From: a virus | DNA length: 64,000 bases | IMG/VR virus record: IMGVR_UViG_3300030329_006012 | Span: 124,001-188,000 of that record | Direction: 5' to 3' (one strand) | Part shown: piece after piece, positions 27,936 to 36,909 of the stretch | How the letters are laid out: every line of letters begins with the position of its first letter | Position numbering within the stretch: position 1 is the stretch's first letter | Notes under the pieces: model-generated | What the model saw: the letters and a program-made list of their open reading frames with translations, nothing else | What the model was told of the DNA's origin: nothing | Databases searched by the model: none | Program-made: the position numbers and the translations under genes

Positions 27936-30900
27936 ATGGCTAAACAAACTAGAATACCTGAACTTGTTGTTGGTAAGATTTCTATTGACGATGGCACTGG
28001 CGATAACGTATATACCTTGGATGTTGATAATGCCGAAGGAACCCTCCGCATTGGCGATAACAAGAATGGTTCCGTTGCCACCATTAACCAAAATACTGGT
28101 CGTATCGAAGCCGCATCGTTTGCGGGAGATGGTTCGGGCCTAGAGAATCTTACCCTAGAAGACCTTGAAGAAATCAAGGGTGCCAAGCTCCTGACCTTAA
28201 CTGCGAATAGTTTGTTTTTTAAGTTCGATGCTGGTGGTGATCCGACCCCAATCAGACAGGAAATTAATTTAATACCTCAAGTTCAAAACGTTGATGCACC
28301 CGTATATAAGTGGACCAGCGATGATCCCACCTTCGTAATACCCCTTGGGCCCGGTGGCTCGATGGCAAAGATACGAGAAAGAGATTTTGGAGACCGCTCA
28401 TCCCTCACCATTACTGTGGAGGTTGAAGACTTAGACCTCTGGGACACAGTAACGTTGATGAGAGTTTCAGACGGTGCACAGGGTGAGTCGGCTATACAGG
28501 TCGGCCTCACCAACGAGGTTCACAACTTCGCAGCCACAAGTAACGGATTGGTTAATCCCGAAGATTATGCAACTGGCGGTACAGACATTATTGCTTATTA
28601 TGGCACACAAAGATTACGCGCTGGTAAGCCCTCTTCAAAGAACGACGCATTTTCGCCCTTCTTCATTGTCGCCGCATTTTCCGAAGGTGCTGATGCTACT
28701 TACCCTGATGATGGATATGTTGTCTTTCCTGACAAGGATCACATAACCCCATCAAACGTACCCGGAGACGAAAAGTATATTGTGGCCGGCCCAACAAATC
28801 TTCGGGCAGCCGTTGGCACAGTTGTGTTTAGCATAAAGGCATATGTCGAAGAAGGGGCCGACCCGATCATAGTACAGAAGATCCAGTCCTTATCGAAGAC
28901 GAGCGCCGGCGCAACAGGTGAAGATTCTTTGGTTGTTAAGTTGACAGCAGATGATTATCAGTTTGCCTATGATTCAGAGGGTTCAAACCCCAAAGGAGGT
29001 GATGACAGTCGCGATCCTGCCTATATTGTTTTTACGGCCACGCCACAAAATCACGGAGGGCTTGAGCAGTATAGGTGGTTTGTAGACGGAGAGCCTTGGG
29101 CCCCAGGCGATTCAGATTCTGGGGGACGTGCATTGGACGCGGGACAGCAGCACGAATTTACAGACTCAGATAAGATAAGATTATACGCTGAGCCAAGCCA
29201 CTCTGATTTTGGTGGCTCGAAGATCGTTAAAGTGGAAACTACAAAGACTGATGGAAGTTGTACGAACGATATATGTGCCACAGACGAACAGCCAGTTATT
29301 GCAACGAAGGATGGCTCAAATGCAATACAGGTTGTCATGAGCAATGCGGCGCATGTATATAGTGCCGACAGTGACGGCCTTGTTGACGATCCTGCAAGTG
29401 GAGAAAATGAAATATGGGTGTACCACGGAAACGATTTATTAAAACCAAACAGTGACGTCCAAGAAGAGAGCGATAACTTTGGTGGCACCGTGGGTGGTGA
29501 TATAGATACCATTGAAGAGGCCATCGACACGTTGGGCCCCAAAGAATATTTTGTTGTTTGCAACGCTTCAGACTTTATAACATCAGAGGGGAGGTCAAGA
29601 AATACAATATCAGTAAACAACCCTACCACCAACAACAATAGTATTACTTATGTGCCTGGAGCAATGCATGCAGAGACAAACCAAGCTGCTATCGTTTATA
29701 CTATTTATTTAAAAGACCACTCTGGTGCAGCTGCTTCAATAATTCAAACACAAACACTGGCTCGCAGTAAGCAGGGTTCGCCGGGAACTCCAGGAGCTCA
29801 CGGAACAGATGGCGCCGGCGCCAAGGTTGTTAAGCTAACATCTAACGATTATCAATTCGCCTATGACGAAAACGGCGGTAATCCGAAAACTGGTTTCGGT
29901 GGAAACGGCACGATATCCCTTAAAGCAAAAACCCAAGGACACCAACAAAACAATCTGTTGTGCAGGTTCATGTATAATGGCGCACCGCTGGCACCATCGC
30001 TCGAAAACAGAAGCGACGTCAACTCCCCTTGGTTTCCAGAAGGCTGGTTTATTGCCAACGCTACAACGGTTGATGACGGTGTTATACATCGGTATCACAG
30101 CCTGTCTGTGGATTGGGGCGATGTCTCCTATGACGAGTTTGGCAAAAAAAGAACGATAGAGGTTCAGACTTTGGAGGTTGGCCTGACAACAGATCGGTTG
30201 GCGATTGACGAAACTGATGAAAACGGAGATGTGCTGACGTGGGATGATGTCAAGGATCGTGCCCACTCTGCGGTTGACAGCATTTCGATCATTGCCACCA
30301 AGGAGGGGTCGAATGCACTTGAGGTCGTGGCAGACAATTTAAGCCATGCGTTTGTTGCCGACAATGATGGCACTGTAACTGACTTCACTGGTGGCGGTAT
30401 TAAATTCGAGGCATATATAGGAAATACGCCTCTTAAAAAGTGGAATGAGGCTGACGGCCTGACAGCGTTTCTGGAGGCAACTGGCGTAACAGACACTTTC
30501 TTTGTGACCAGTGGAGGCACATCGGATGGCATTAGTATCGCAAACAGAGTGCCCTGGCAATTTGGGGATACCGTATCTGCCTGGGAGACGCTTCAGTCCT
30601 TTAGCAAATACTACAACACAGGATATATAGATTGGAAGATACACGCAAGAGACAGCACTGGGGAGTTACGCCCTACCAGAACCCTAACCCAAACATTTAC
30701 GAAATCAAAAGCCGGGAGCAATGCGCCCCTTGTGAGGCTTACCTCAACCTCTAATATTTTCTCTTTCGAAGATGCCTATGACTGGACGGCTAGTCCAGAA
30801 ACCATCACGTTCTATCCCACGGCACAGAACCTTGATGGAGAGATTAAAGAAGGAGATATAACGTTCTGGAAAAACGATGTTGACGTTAGTGATAAAATTA

Positions 30901-33900
30901 AAAACTATGATCAAGACGGTACCGCTTACATGGTTAAAACTAGGATGAAGAATTCATTGGCTGCTGATGGAAGCTTTACTTTAAAGCTTGGGGACTTTAT
31001 GCCTATTGCGACAGATGATTTTGGGAACCCCATCCCGCCCAATTTGTGGACTAGCCCCGGCGGAGAAGAGAATATCACAGACTCGATTCACCACCTCAAG
31101 CGCAACGGCTTTCCCATAATTATTAAGTTTGAAAAAGGTGGCCTCTCTGATTCTGTTCCACTTGTCGCTCTTGACGGCGGATCCGATACCATAAACGTCA
31201 TAGCCCCAAACAACATACATATATTCACAGCAGATGCGGAAGGGTATGTGAGTTCAGAACTGTACGCAGATAGTGAAAACAGCCCAGACTCTCATGACTC
31301 CGGAACAGATATCCAGATATATCAGGGTTCAAGAAAGTTACTACACGAAGATGATCCTTCTGCGCCGGCAGACAAAAAAGGGACTTACAGATTTGGATCT
31401 ATATCCTACGGGGTGAAAGTGGGAAGCCCAAGCGAGAATGCTGAAGAGAACCTGTCAAATGGTCAAATGGTAGAGGTTCAATTGCGCTCAGACAATAGTG
31501 GAATAAATGTTGTGGGAGTCTCATCGGGATACACCAATCAGACAATTAAAATACCAGTCACAATAACCGCAAAAACTGGAGAGCAAATAACAGAGGGGCA
31601 CGATATCCAACTGTTTTATTCCAAAACAAAGGCTGGAAAAGATGGCACCGATCTAAAAGATAGAAATTTTGATTTTAGTCAGGGAGACACTGGGTGGAGT
31701 CTTGAGGGTGACTTAGGGACTGGCGCCGATATGATCTCGACGCAGATGTATACTGAGTCTGATCCTGATGCTGTTCACGGTGGAGCAGTTGGAGTGTTTG
31801 AACACTTATCTCTAGTAAATTCGGACAGGTTTTTTGAATTAAGCGACAGCACTTGTACGCGGCCTATCTTCATATCCAAGGCACTCCCCATCGGAGGAAC
31901 CGGAGAGACCTATACGGATACTACCGGAGAGATCGATGTCGAGCGACCAATGGACGAAGGAAAGTGGAAAATAAATTTTCGTGCAAGACCAAAGAATGGT
32001 TATACCGGAGGTTCAGTGAATCACGGGACACTAACGGAAACACGAGCGTGGGTTTTTATAAGGGCATTTAAGGGGACGGAAGAGGACGATTATAAAGATA
32101 TGGTCTTTTGGTGGGATGAGGATCTCTACGACTCTCTTTTTGTAATTGGAGACGGATCCGGCGGTACAAAGTTTGGTGGCCAACTGATGGATGGCAAAGC
32201 AGAAGTCTGGTCAGTGCCGTTAATGGGCGGCGCAGGCAAGGGACTATATATGAACTGGGGTGCTGAGTTTACTCCTCACGACGTGCTTCAGTATTTCCCC
32301 GGTGCACACTCGTTTAAGATTGGGTTTGCGTTTTGTAACCATCAAGGAAACATGAAACTAGATGTAGATTTATTCCAAGCAGAGAGAATTCCTTATGCGT
32401 CGCTTATACACATAGATAGAGAAGCTTTTGAGTTAATAAGGGAAAATGAGAGGGCAGCAGTGACGAATGCTATAAACAACAGCGACCTCTCTAGTCGGTT
32501 CGGTCACATGGTTGGAGGTTCGGCAAAAACAATATCACAAGATCTCTTCAATGGGGAGTTAAAAGTTACAGACTCGCATGGACTGCCAGAGGGAATAATA
32601 ATCACGAGATGGGATGACGACGTTACCAGAGATAGCGATAGTGTTCTCTACATGGGAGAAGGAAATCTGGTGTTGCCATCAAAATTACAAACAAAGACAC
32701 TGTTTTCAGAAGCCACCGATCAAAATAAGAGAAACGGAATTGTTTTCAGGGCAATAAAAGTTCCCAGTCAAGATCACAAACTGCACGTATCCATAAAGTA
32801 TCACACAACAGAGAACTCTAGCAACGAGAAGCCGAGCGTGTATCTTTATGCAGCAGACGAAGACTTGTCTTTTGATCAAAAATACATCGGTTCCAAAACC
32901 AGCGAGTGGCGGTTCTCAGAAAATTCTAGCGGAGAATCTGGTAGTGACATTGTATACGAACGTGCTGGTTCGAACATGTATAAGGATCTTTTAAGCTTGG
33001 ATGACAACACTGGCAACAACGCTGTCGCGAGTGCCAGCATTAGCTGTGATATTTCTGATGACGAATGGGAGGGCACCAATGATCTGGGAAATCCAAAATA
33101 TATATCGATAGTCATTTACTCAGGGAACAGTGACAACAATTCGCAACTGTGGATACACGAGGTTACTGCAGAGTGGGAAGACACGATTGCTTCAGCAGCC
33201 AGGGCGAAGGCTGAGGCAGAAGCAGCAGCAGCCGGCGTTGAGCTCGTCAAGAATACGCAAGCAGACATGACCCTGCAGAGTTCGGCTGTTGTTAATGGAA
33301 GATTTGATGTTTTAGATTCTTTTGGACAGCCCGCCAATGTTGCTTTTGTGAACTATAAATCCAATGGCACTCACACCTTTGTTGACCGTGATCAAGTAAA
33401 CATTTGGGGCTTCGAAGAGACTGAAGATGATGGCAGATATTTCAGACTACAGGGGTATAATGACTCGTACACGAGGCAGAGGGCAATAATTTTTCCCGTC
33501 ATCGCTGTTCCTGAAGGACATTATATAGAGGTGAATTTTAAATTTAAGGGAGGCTTCACCAAGGATGGGTTATCCAATAACAGTTACGGACCTCGCGTTA
33601 TGGCTTGGGCCACTTCGGAGGCGATTGACGAGACGTCAACAACTCACCTTGGGTGGGCAAACATTGGTACTGCAGACGATGCTTTGTGGAAAGCAGACAA
33701 TACATTTAAAAACAGTATACGAACCAGCGATGTCAAAACGAATTCCGCATCACCATATAGGTTCGAACCGTCCGAGGACTGGAAAGAAGAGACAGTAAGG
33801 ATCAGACTTGACGATACTGATGCGAATCCAAAGTTTTGTTCTATTTCTATTCATGGCGCTAGTCAATACTCTGCCCATACAACCACCCTGCATGGAGACT

Positions 33901-35348
33901 TGTATTTAAAATTTGTTAATGTAACATTCAAGAAGAATGTTTATTTGTCTGGCGATTCATTTCCGACTGATCTGATTAGTCAAACGGGAGATCAGTTCTT
34001 TTTTGAAAGCGGCGTCGAAGATTTTGGATATCTAACAACATATGGGAAAAAGAAGTTGTCTTTTGCAGTTGCTTCAGAAACATCCTATGGTTTTTTTGAG
34101 AATTTTGGAAGACAGGCATACGCCTATTGGCCAGAACTATTAGATGCTCAGTGGAAAAAGACCACTGGGACTTGGCAAAACGTTATAAAACTTCAATATG
34201 ATACACTAGCAGGTATCGATACAAGTTGGAAGAGTTCATACATTTTCGCCAGACACTATGCAAAAGACAACAATACATATTCCCAAAGCGTCTTGACGCA
34301 TCGACGACCATTTTTCGGAAAGGGCATGGTGAGAGTTCCTGATGTGCAGATCTGGGCTGTCTATCCCGGCTATTCAATATCCCAGGTCGAAAGCAGTTAC
34401 GGGGATATTTACAGTGGTGGCACCGCAATGACATATTTGGATAACCATCCGGCAGCAAACATAAGGACATACGTATCATGCTTGCCTGATGGTGGGTCGA
34501 GGACCACGATAAAATCTTGGGATAGAGAGAATTACAACAGTGATGATTCAGATGCGTGGCACCCAGTAACTGCCACTGGACAGTGGCAGTTGCAGATTGT
34601 GGCTCGGTCTCTTGGGCATGGATTTAACTCGCCTTATTATGATGAGGATACCGGGAAGGTATCTAATCTTTTGTGCGTCGGCTTGGGTGCCATCGAGGTT
34701 ATCTCGTTTACACCGACAACCGACGAGAAAAACGAGGCGAGGCTTTTTGAGTTGGCGGCATTGACAGCTAAGACAATAACTACCTTCACTGGTCAACACA
34801 AGTGCGCTTTTATTGGAGAAGAAGAAGGGCTCAAGACAGGGCTAATTGTATCCAGCGTTGGGAAGTATGACAATCTGAATTATGATCACCAAGGTGCTGA
34901 TGAAGGAGAAGTTTCGACAAAGAGACATTCTGTTAATCCCCAAGAAGCAGTTCCTGTTGTCGCCCTGACTTTTGAGGAAAGAGATAAAAAGGTGCTTGGC
35001 GTTGTTTGTGAAAAGTGGAATGGAAAATCTAAGAATAATTTATTCTTAACTGATGGCGAGAGATCCTCTACGACAGATCGCTACGAAATCAACTCACTCG
35101 GCGAAGGTGGCATCTGGGTTTCCAACTTCGCGGGAGATCTAGAGAACGGAGATTACATCTGCTCCTCCAACATTCCAGGATACGGAATGAAACAAGATGA
35201 CGATATTTTAAGAAACTACACAGTGGCAAAGATTACACAGGATTGTGCGTTCGACCTAGACTCAGAAATTTACGATTGTAAAGAAGTTGAACATGATGGT
35301 ATAATGTACAAAGTCGCCTTTGTTGGGTGTACTTATCACTGCGGGTAA
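27936..35348 (+). CDS. Giant repeat-built tail fibre/adhesin-like virion protein
   Basis: 2470 aa. Residues about 178-1240 are alternating modules: type A (start G-S-x-A-I-x-V, then H-x-F-x-A-D-x-x-G, then Y-x-G) at about 178, 457, 788 and 1079, and type B (VVKLT, then YQFAYD) at about 327, 625 and 926; both look Ig-like. A short collagen-like GTPGAHGTDG lies at about 617. Residues 1240-2250 hold jelly-roll-like, sugar-binding-type segments (GDTGWSLEGD; WIHEVTAEWED). The C terminus (GLIVSSVGKYDN, VPVVALTFEERDKKVLGVV, SLGEGGIWVSNFAGDL, NYTVAKITQDC) matches the chaperone/autoprocessing-like ends of phage fibres and related virus proteins. Probably a receptor-binding or virion-surface protein. 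No signal peptide. Confidence 0.8.
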   Translation: MAKQTRIPELVVGKISIDDGTGDNVYTLDVDNAEGTLRIGDNKNGSVATINQNTGRIEAASFAGDGSGLENLTLEDLEEIKGAKLLTLTANSLFFKFDAGGDPTPIRQEINLIPQVQNVDAPVYKWTSDDPTFVIPLGPGGSMAKIRERDFGDRSSLTITVEVEDLDLWDTVTLMRVSDGAQGESAIQVGLTNEVHNFAATSNGLVNPEDYATGGTDIIAYYGTQRLRAGKPSSKNDAFSPFFIVAAFSEGADATYPDDGYVVFPDKDHITPSNVPGDEKYIVAGPTNLRAAVGTVVFSIKAYVEEGADPIIVQKIQSLSKTSAGATGEDSLVVKLTADDYQFAYDSEGSNPKGGDDSRDPAYIVFTATPQNHGGLEQYRWFVDGEPWAPGDSDSGGRALDAGQQHEFTDSDKIRLYAEPSHSDFGGSKIVKVETTKTDGSCTNDICATDEQPVIATKDGSNAIQVVMSNAAHVYSADSDGLVDDPASGENEIWVYHGNDLLKPNSDVQEESDNFGGTVGGDIDTIEEAIDTLGPKEYFVVCNASDFITSEGRSRNTISVNNPTTNNNSITYVPGAMHAETNQAAIVYTIYLKDHSGAAASIIQTQTLARSKQGSPGTPGAHGTDGAGAKVVKLTSNDYQFAYDENGGNPKTGFGGNGTISLKAKTQGHQQNNLLCRFMYNGAPLAPSLENRSDVNSPWFPEGWFIANATTVDDGVIHRYHSLSVDWGDVSYDEFGKKRTIEVQTLEVGLTTDRLAIDETDENGDVLTWDDVKDRAHSAVDSISIIATKEGSNALEVVADNLSHAFVADNDGTVTDFTGGGIKFEAYIGNTPLKKWNEADGLTAFLEATGVTDTFFVTSGGTSDGISIANRVPWQFGDTVSAWETLQSFSKYYNTGYIDWKIHARDSTGELRPTRTLTQTFTKSKAGSNAPLVRLTSTSNIFSFEDAYDWTASPETITFYPTAQNLDGEIKEGDITFWKNDVDVSDKIKNYDQDGTAYMVKTRMKNSLAADGSFTLKLGDFMPIATDDFGNPIPPNLWTSPGGEENITDSIHHLKRNGFPIIIKFEKGGLSDSVPLVALDGGSDTINVIAPNNIHIFTADAEGYVSSELYADSENSPDSHDSGTDIQIYQGSRKLLHEDDPSAPADKKGTYRFGSISYGVKVGSPSENAEENLSNGQMVEVQLRSDNSGINVVGVSSGYTNQTIKIPVTITAKTGEQITEGHDIQLFYSKTKAGKDGTDLKDRNFDFSQGDTGWSLEGDLGTGADMISTQMYTESDPDAVHGGAVGVFEHLSLVNSDRFFELSDSTCTRPIFISKALPIGGTGETYTDTTGEIDVERPMDEGKWKINFRARPKNGYTGGSVNHGTLTETRAWVFIRAFKGTEEDDYKDMVFWWDEDLYDSLFVIGDGSGGTKFGGQLMDGKAEVWSVPLMGGAGKGLYMNWGAEFTPHDVLQYFPGAHSFKIGFAFCNHQGNMKLDVDLFQAERIPYASLIHIDREAFELIRENERAAVTNAINNSDLSSRFGHMVGGSAKTISQDLFNGELKVTDSHGLPEGIIITRWDDDVTRDSDSVLYMGEGNLVLPSKLQTKTLFSEATDQNKRNGIVFRAIKVPSQDHKLHVSIKYHTTENSSNEKPSVYLYAADEDLSFDQKYIGSKTSEWRFSENSSGESGSDIVYERAGSNMYKDLLSLDDNTGNNAVASASISCDISDDEWEGTNDLGNPKYISIVIYSGNSDNNSQLWIHEVTAEWEDTIASAARAKAEAEAAAAGVELVKNTQADMTLQSSAVVNGRFDVLDSFGQPANVAFVNYKSNGTHTFVDRDQVNIWGFEETEDDGRYFRLQGYNDSYTRQRAIIFPVIAVPEGHYIEVNFKFKGGFTKDGLSNNSYGPRVMAWATSEAIDETSTTHLGWANIGTADDALWKADNTFKNSIRTSDVKTNSASPYRFEPSEDWKEETVRIRLDDTDANPKFCSISIHGASQYSAHTTTLHGDLYLKFVNVTFKKNVYLSGDSFPTDLISQTGDQFFFESGVEDFGYLTTYGKKKLSFAVASETSYGFFENFGRQAYAYWPELLDAQWKKTTGTWQNVIKLQYDTLAGIDTSWKSSYIFARHYAKDNNTYSQSVLTHRRPFFGKGMVRVPDVQIWAVYPGYSISQVESSYGDIYSGGTAMTYLDNHPAANIRTYVSCLPDGGSRTTIKSWDRENYNSDDSDAWHPVTATGQWQLQIVARSLGHGFNSPYYDEDTGKVSNLLCVGLGAIEVISFTPTTDEKNEARLFELAALTAKTITTFTGQHKCAFIGEEEGLKTGLIVSSVGKYDNLNYDHQGADEGEVSTKRHSVNPQEAVPVVALTFEERDKKVLGVVCEKWNGKSKNNLFLTDGERSSTTDRYEINSLGEGGIWVSNFAGDLENGDYICSSNIPGYGMKQDDDILRNYTVAKITQDCAFDLDSEIYDCKEVEHDGIMYKVAFVGCTYHCG

Positions 35349-35351
35349 ATT

Positions 35352-35942
35352 ATGGAATCGGTGTTCGACAAGAAAGTTCTATTATTAGACAGTCGATTTA
35401 AGCCAATTCGAATTATTACAGTGCGCGGGGCCATCCATCTTTTATTTAGAGAGGTCGCGGAAGTGATGAATAGAAACTGGCAGAAATTTAATGTCACCGA
35501 GTGGATAGACGAAACTCAAAAAAATCTTAAGTTAAACCCCAACCTGCGAGTCATTCGTTCCGTTACTTGTGCCTTTGCGGTTCCTGATGTGGTTTATCTA
35601 AAGAGCTTCAAGATGAGTTCCTATGCTTCTCGCTGCGCGTGTAATAAAAAAAATATAGTTCTAAGGGATCATAATACTTGCCAATATTGCGGAACTGTGG
35701 TATCATTAGACAAAGCGTCTATAGACCATGTTCTCCCAAGTTCAAGGGGTGGGCAATATATCTGGACAAATGTTGCTACATCTTGTGTCACTTGTAATCA
35801 ATCCAAGGGAGATAAGACACCAGATGAGTGGGGCCGGCCACTGAAGAAAAAACCTGTCCCCCTAAAGTGGGATGTTAAATTTATTAGGGAAGTTTATTCT
35901 AAAATGAGGAATGGAAATGAAATCTGGAGGATGTTTTTATAA
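35352..35942 (+). CDS. HNH endonuclease-like protein
   Basis: 196 aa. The zinc/catalytic core is visible: C-x2-C in TCQYCGTVV, the DHVLPSSRGG box with catalytic His, NVATSCVTCNQSKGDKTPDE with the second C-x2-C and a conserved Asn. The N-terminal 85 residues (VLLLDSRFKPIRII, WIDETQKNL) are typical of the bacterial HNH 5 type. May be a free-standing homing nuclease or packaging-associated nuclease. Three bases separate it from the giant gene. Confidence 0.88.
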   Translation: MESVFDKKVLLLDSRFKPIRIITVRGAIHLLFREVAEVMNRNWQKFNVTEWIDETQKNLKLNPNLRVIRSVTCAFAVPDVVYLKSFKMSSYASRCACNKKNIVLRDHNTCQYCGTVVSLDKASIDHVLPSSRGGQYIWTNVATSCVTCNQSKGDKTPDEWGRPLKKKPVPLKWDVKFIREVYSKMRNGNEIWRMFL

Positions 35943-36631
35943 TGGCAACTTTCGTACAAGGTGATTGGGTAGAGGTCGTACCACGGCCAGACTATTCATG
36001 GGAGCACTGGTCTGAAGATAATACCGCTCAGTGCGGCAAGACTGGCAAAATAACAAGAATCATGGAAGGCGACTGGGTAGACGAAATTTATGTTGAAGTT
36101 GAGTATCGAGGAGACAGGGCTTGGTTTAGTGACCACCACCTAATAAAAGTGGAAAAGTATGAAGAAATCTTTAAAGAGGCAATTCACAAAGCCTGTGACC
36201 AACTACAGCAGCACGAGAAAATATGTAAAAAGCTTCGTGATGAAATCTTGCATGAAGTCTTTGGAGATGAAACGATGGAGATGGAAGAGGTTGTCGAGCC
36301 ACCACCGCCGGAAACAGATGATCAGTTTTTTAACGACTGGGAAGAGGTGACAACAAAAGAGGTTATCCCCCTCCCTGGAAACGGTGGTACCATGACGACG
36401 CCAACTGATCCAAAAGCACAGGCAAATAGTCGGCGTAAAAAAGTCAGGAAAATAAAAAGTTTAGGAAACAAAAAGGTAATCAAAAAAGACGCATCCAAAA
36501 ACCTCACGGACTCGTGGACTCTCTCGGATGAGGAAATCAGAGATCTCGAAGATTATCTGGATTCTCTTCCGAATTCCGGAATTCCCAACCAATCAGGTGA
36601 TTATGATTATGAATACGACGAATTCGATTAA
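35942..36631 (+). CDS. GDWV domain with long acidic/basic tail
   Basis: 229 aa. Residues 1-75 carry FVQGDWVEVVPRPDYSW, GKTGKITRIME, YVEVEYRGD and DHHLIKV, the GDLV-family domain with Trp in the third position. Residues 76-229 are a helix, a Pro/Glu-rich stretch, a basic segment (RRKKVRKIKSLGNKK) and an acidic end. Largest protein of the family. The stop overlaps the next family gene. Confidence 0.68.
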   Translation: MATFVQGDWVEVVPRPDYSWEHWSEDNTAQCGKTGKITRIMEGDWVDEIYVEVEYRGDRAWFSDHHLIKVEKYEEIFKEAIHKACDQLQQHEKICKKLRDEILHEVFGDETMEMEEVVEPPPPETDDQFFNDWEEVTTKEVIPLPGNGGTMTTPTDPKAQANSRRKKVRKIKSLGNKKVIKKDASKNLTDSWTLSDEEIRDLEDYLDSLPNSGIPNQSGDYDYEYDEFD

Positions 36632-36854
36632 AATTGGAGACTTAGTAAGAGAAAATGTCTTTAGGGAATACAACGATGCTTACGGCAGAGAATCTGTCTG
36701 GCGATACGGCATTGTTGTTGATGAACTAACCATAAAGGGAGTTGTCCACGACAAGATGTGCAAAGTCTGCTGGTCTGCATGTCCGCGCTTTCCGGTTTCA
36801 TCAAAACCATACACTTGCTTTGTTCAAGAAAAACAATTAGAGGTTGTTTCGTAA
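36603..36854 (+). CDS. GDLV-family protein, 83 aa
   Basis: ATG at 36603 behind AGGTGATT (36609 also possible). SIKIGDLVRENVFREYN, RYGIVVDELTI, CKVCWSACPRF with three cysteines, ending QEKQLEVVS. Last family member in the window. Confidence 0.65.
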   Translation: MIMNTTNSIKIGDLVRENVFREYNDAYGRESVWRYGIVVDELTIKGVVHDKMCKVCWSACPRFPVSSKPYTCFVQEKQLEVVS

Positions 36855-36872
36855 CTAAAAGCCTATTTATAG

Positions 36873-36901
36873 TGTAAAACATCCGTTTTTTATGTTATAA
36901 T
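36873..36901 (+). promoter_or_regulatory. Extended -10 promoter, near-leaderless
   Basis: TGTTATAAT (TGn plus TATAAT at 36896-36901) with a weak -35 TGTAAA at 36873. The predicted start (about 36908) is two bases before the ATG at 36910, which has no ribosome site. CCTATTTATAG lies upstream at about 36861, like the motif at 27923. Confidence 0.6.
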
Positions 36902-36909
36902 GGGCCAGT

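Noticed and set aside
27689-28186. 165-aa minus-strand open frame
   Set aside because: Shadow of the giant gene and of the GDMV gene; serine/arginine-rich with no ribosome site.
29051-29638. 195-aa minus-strand open frame in the giant gene
   Set aside because: Antisense shadow; the plus frame has clear repeats and homologous modules.
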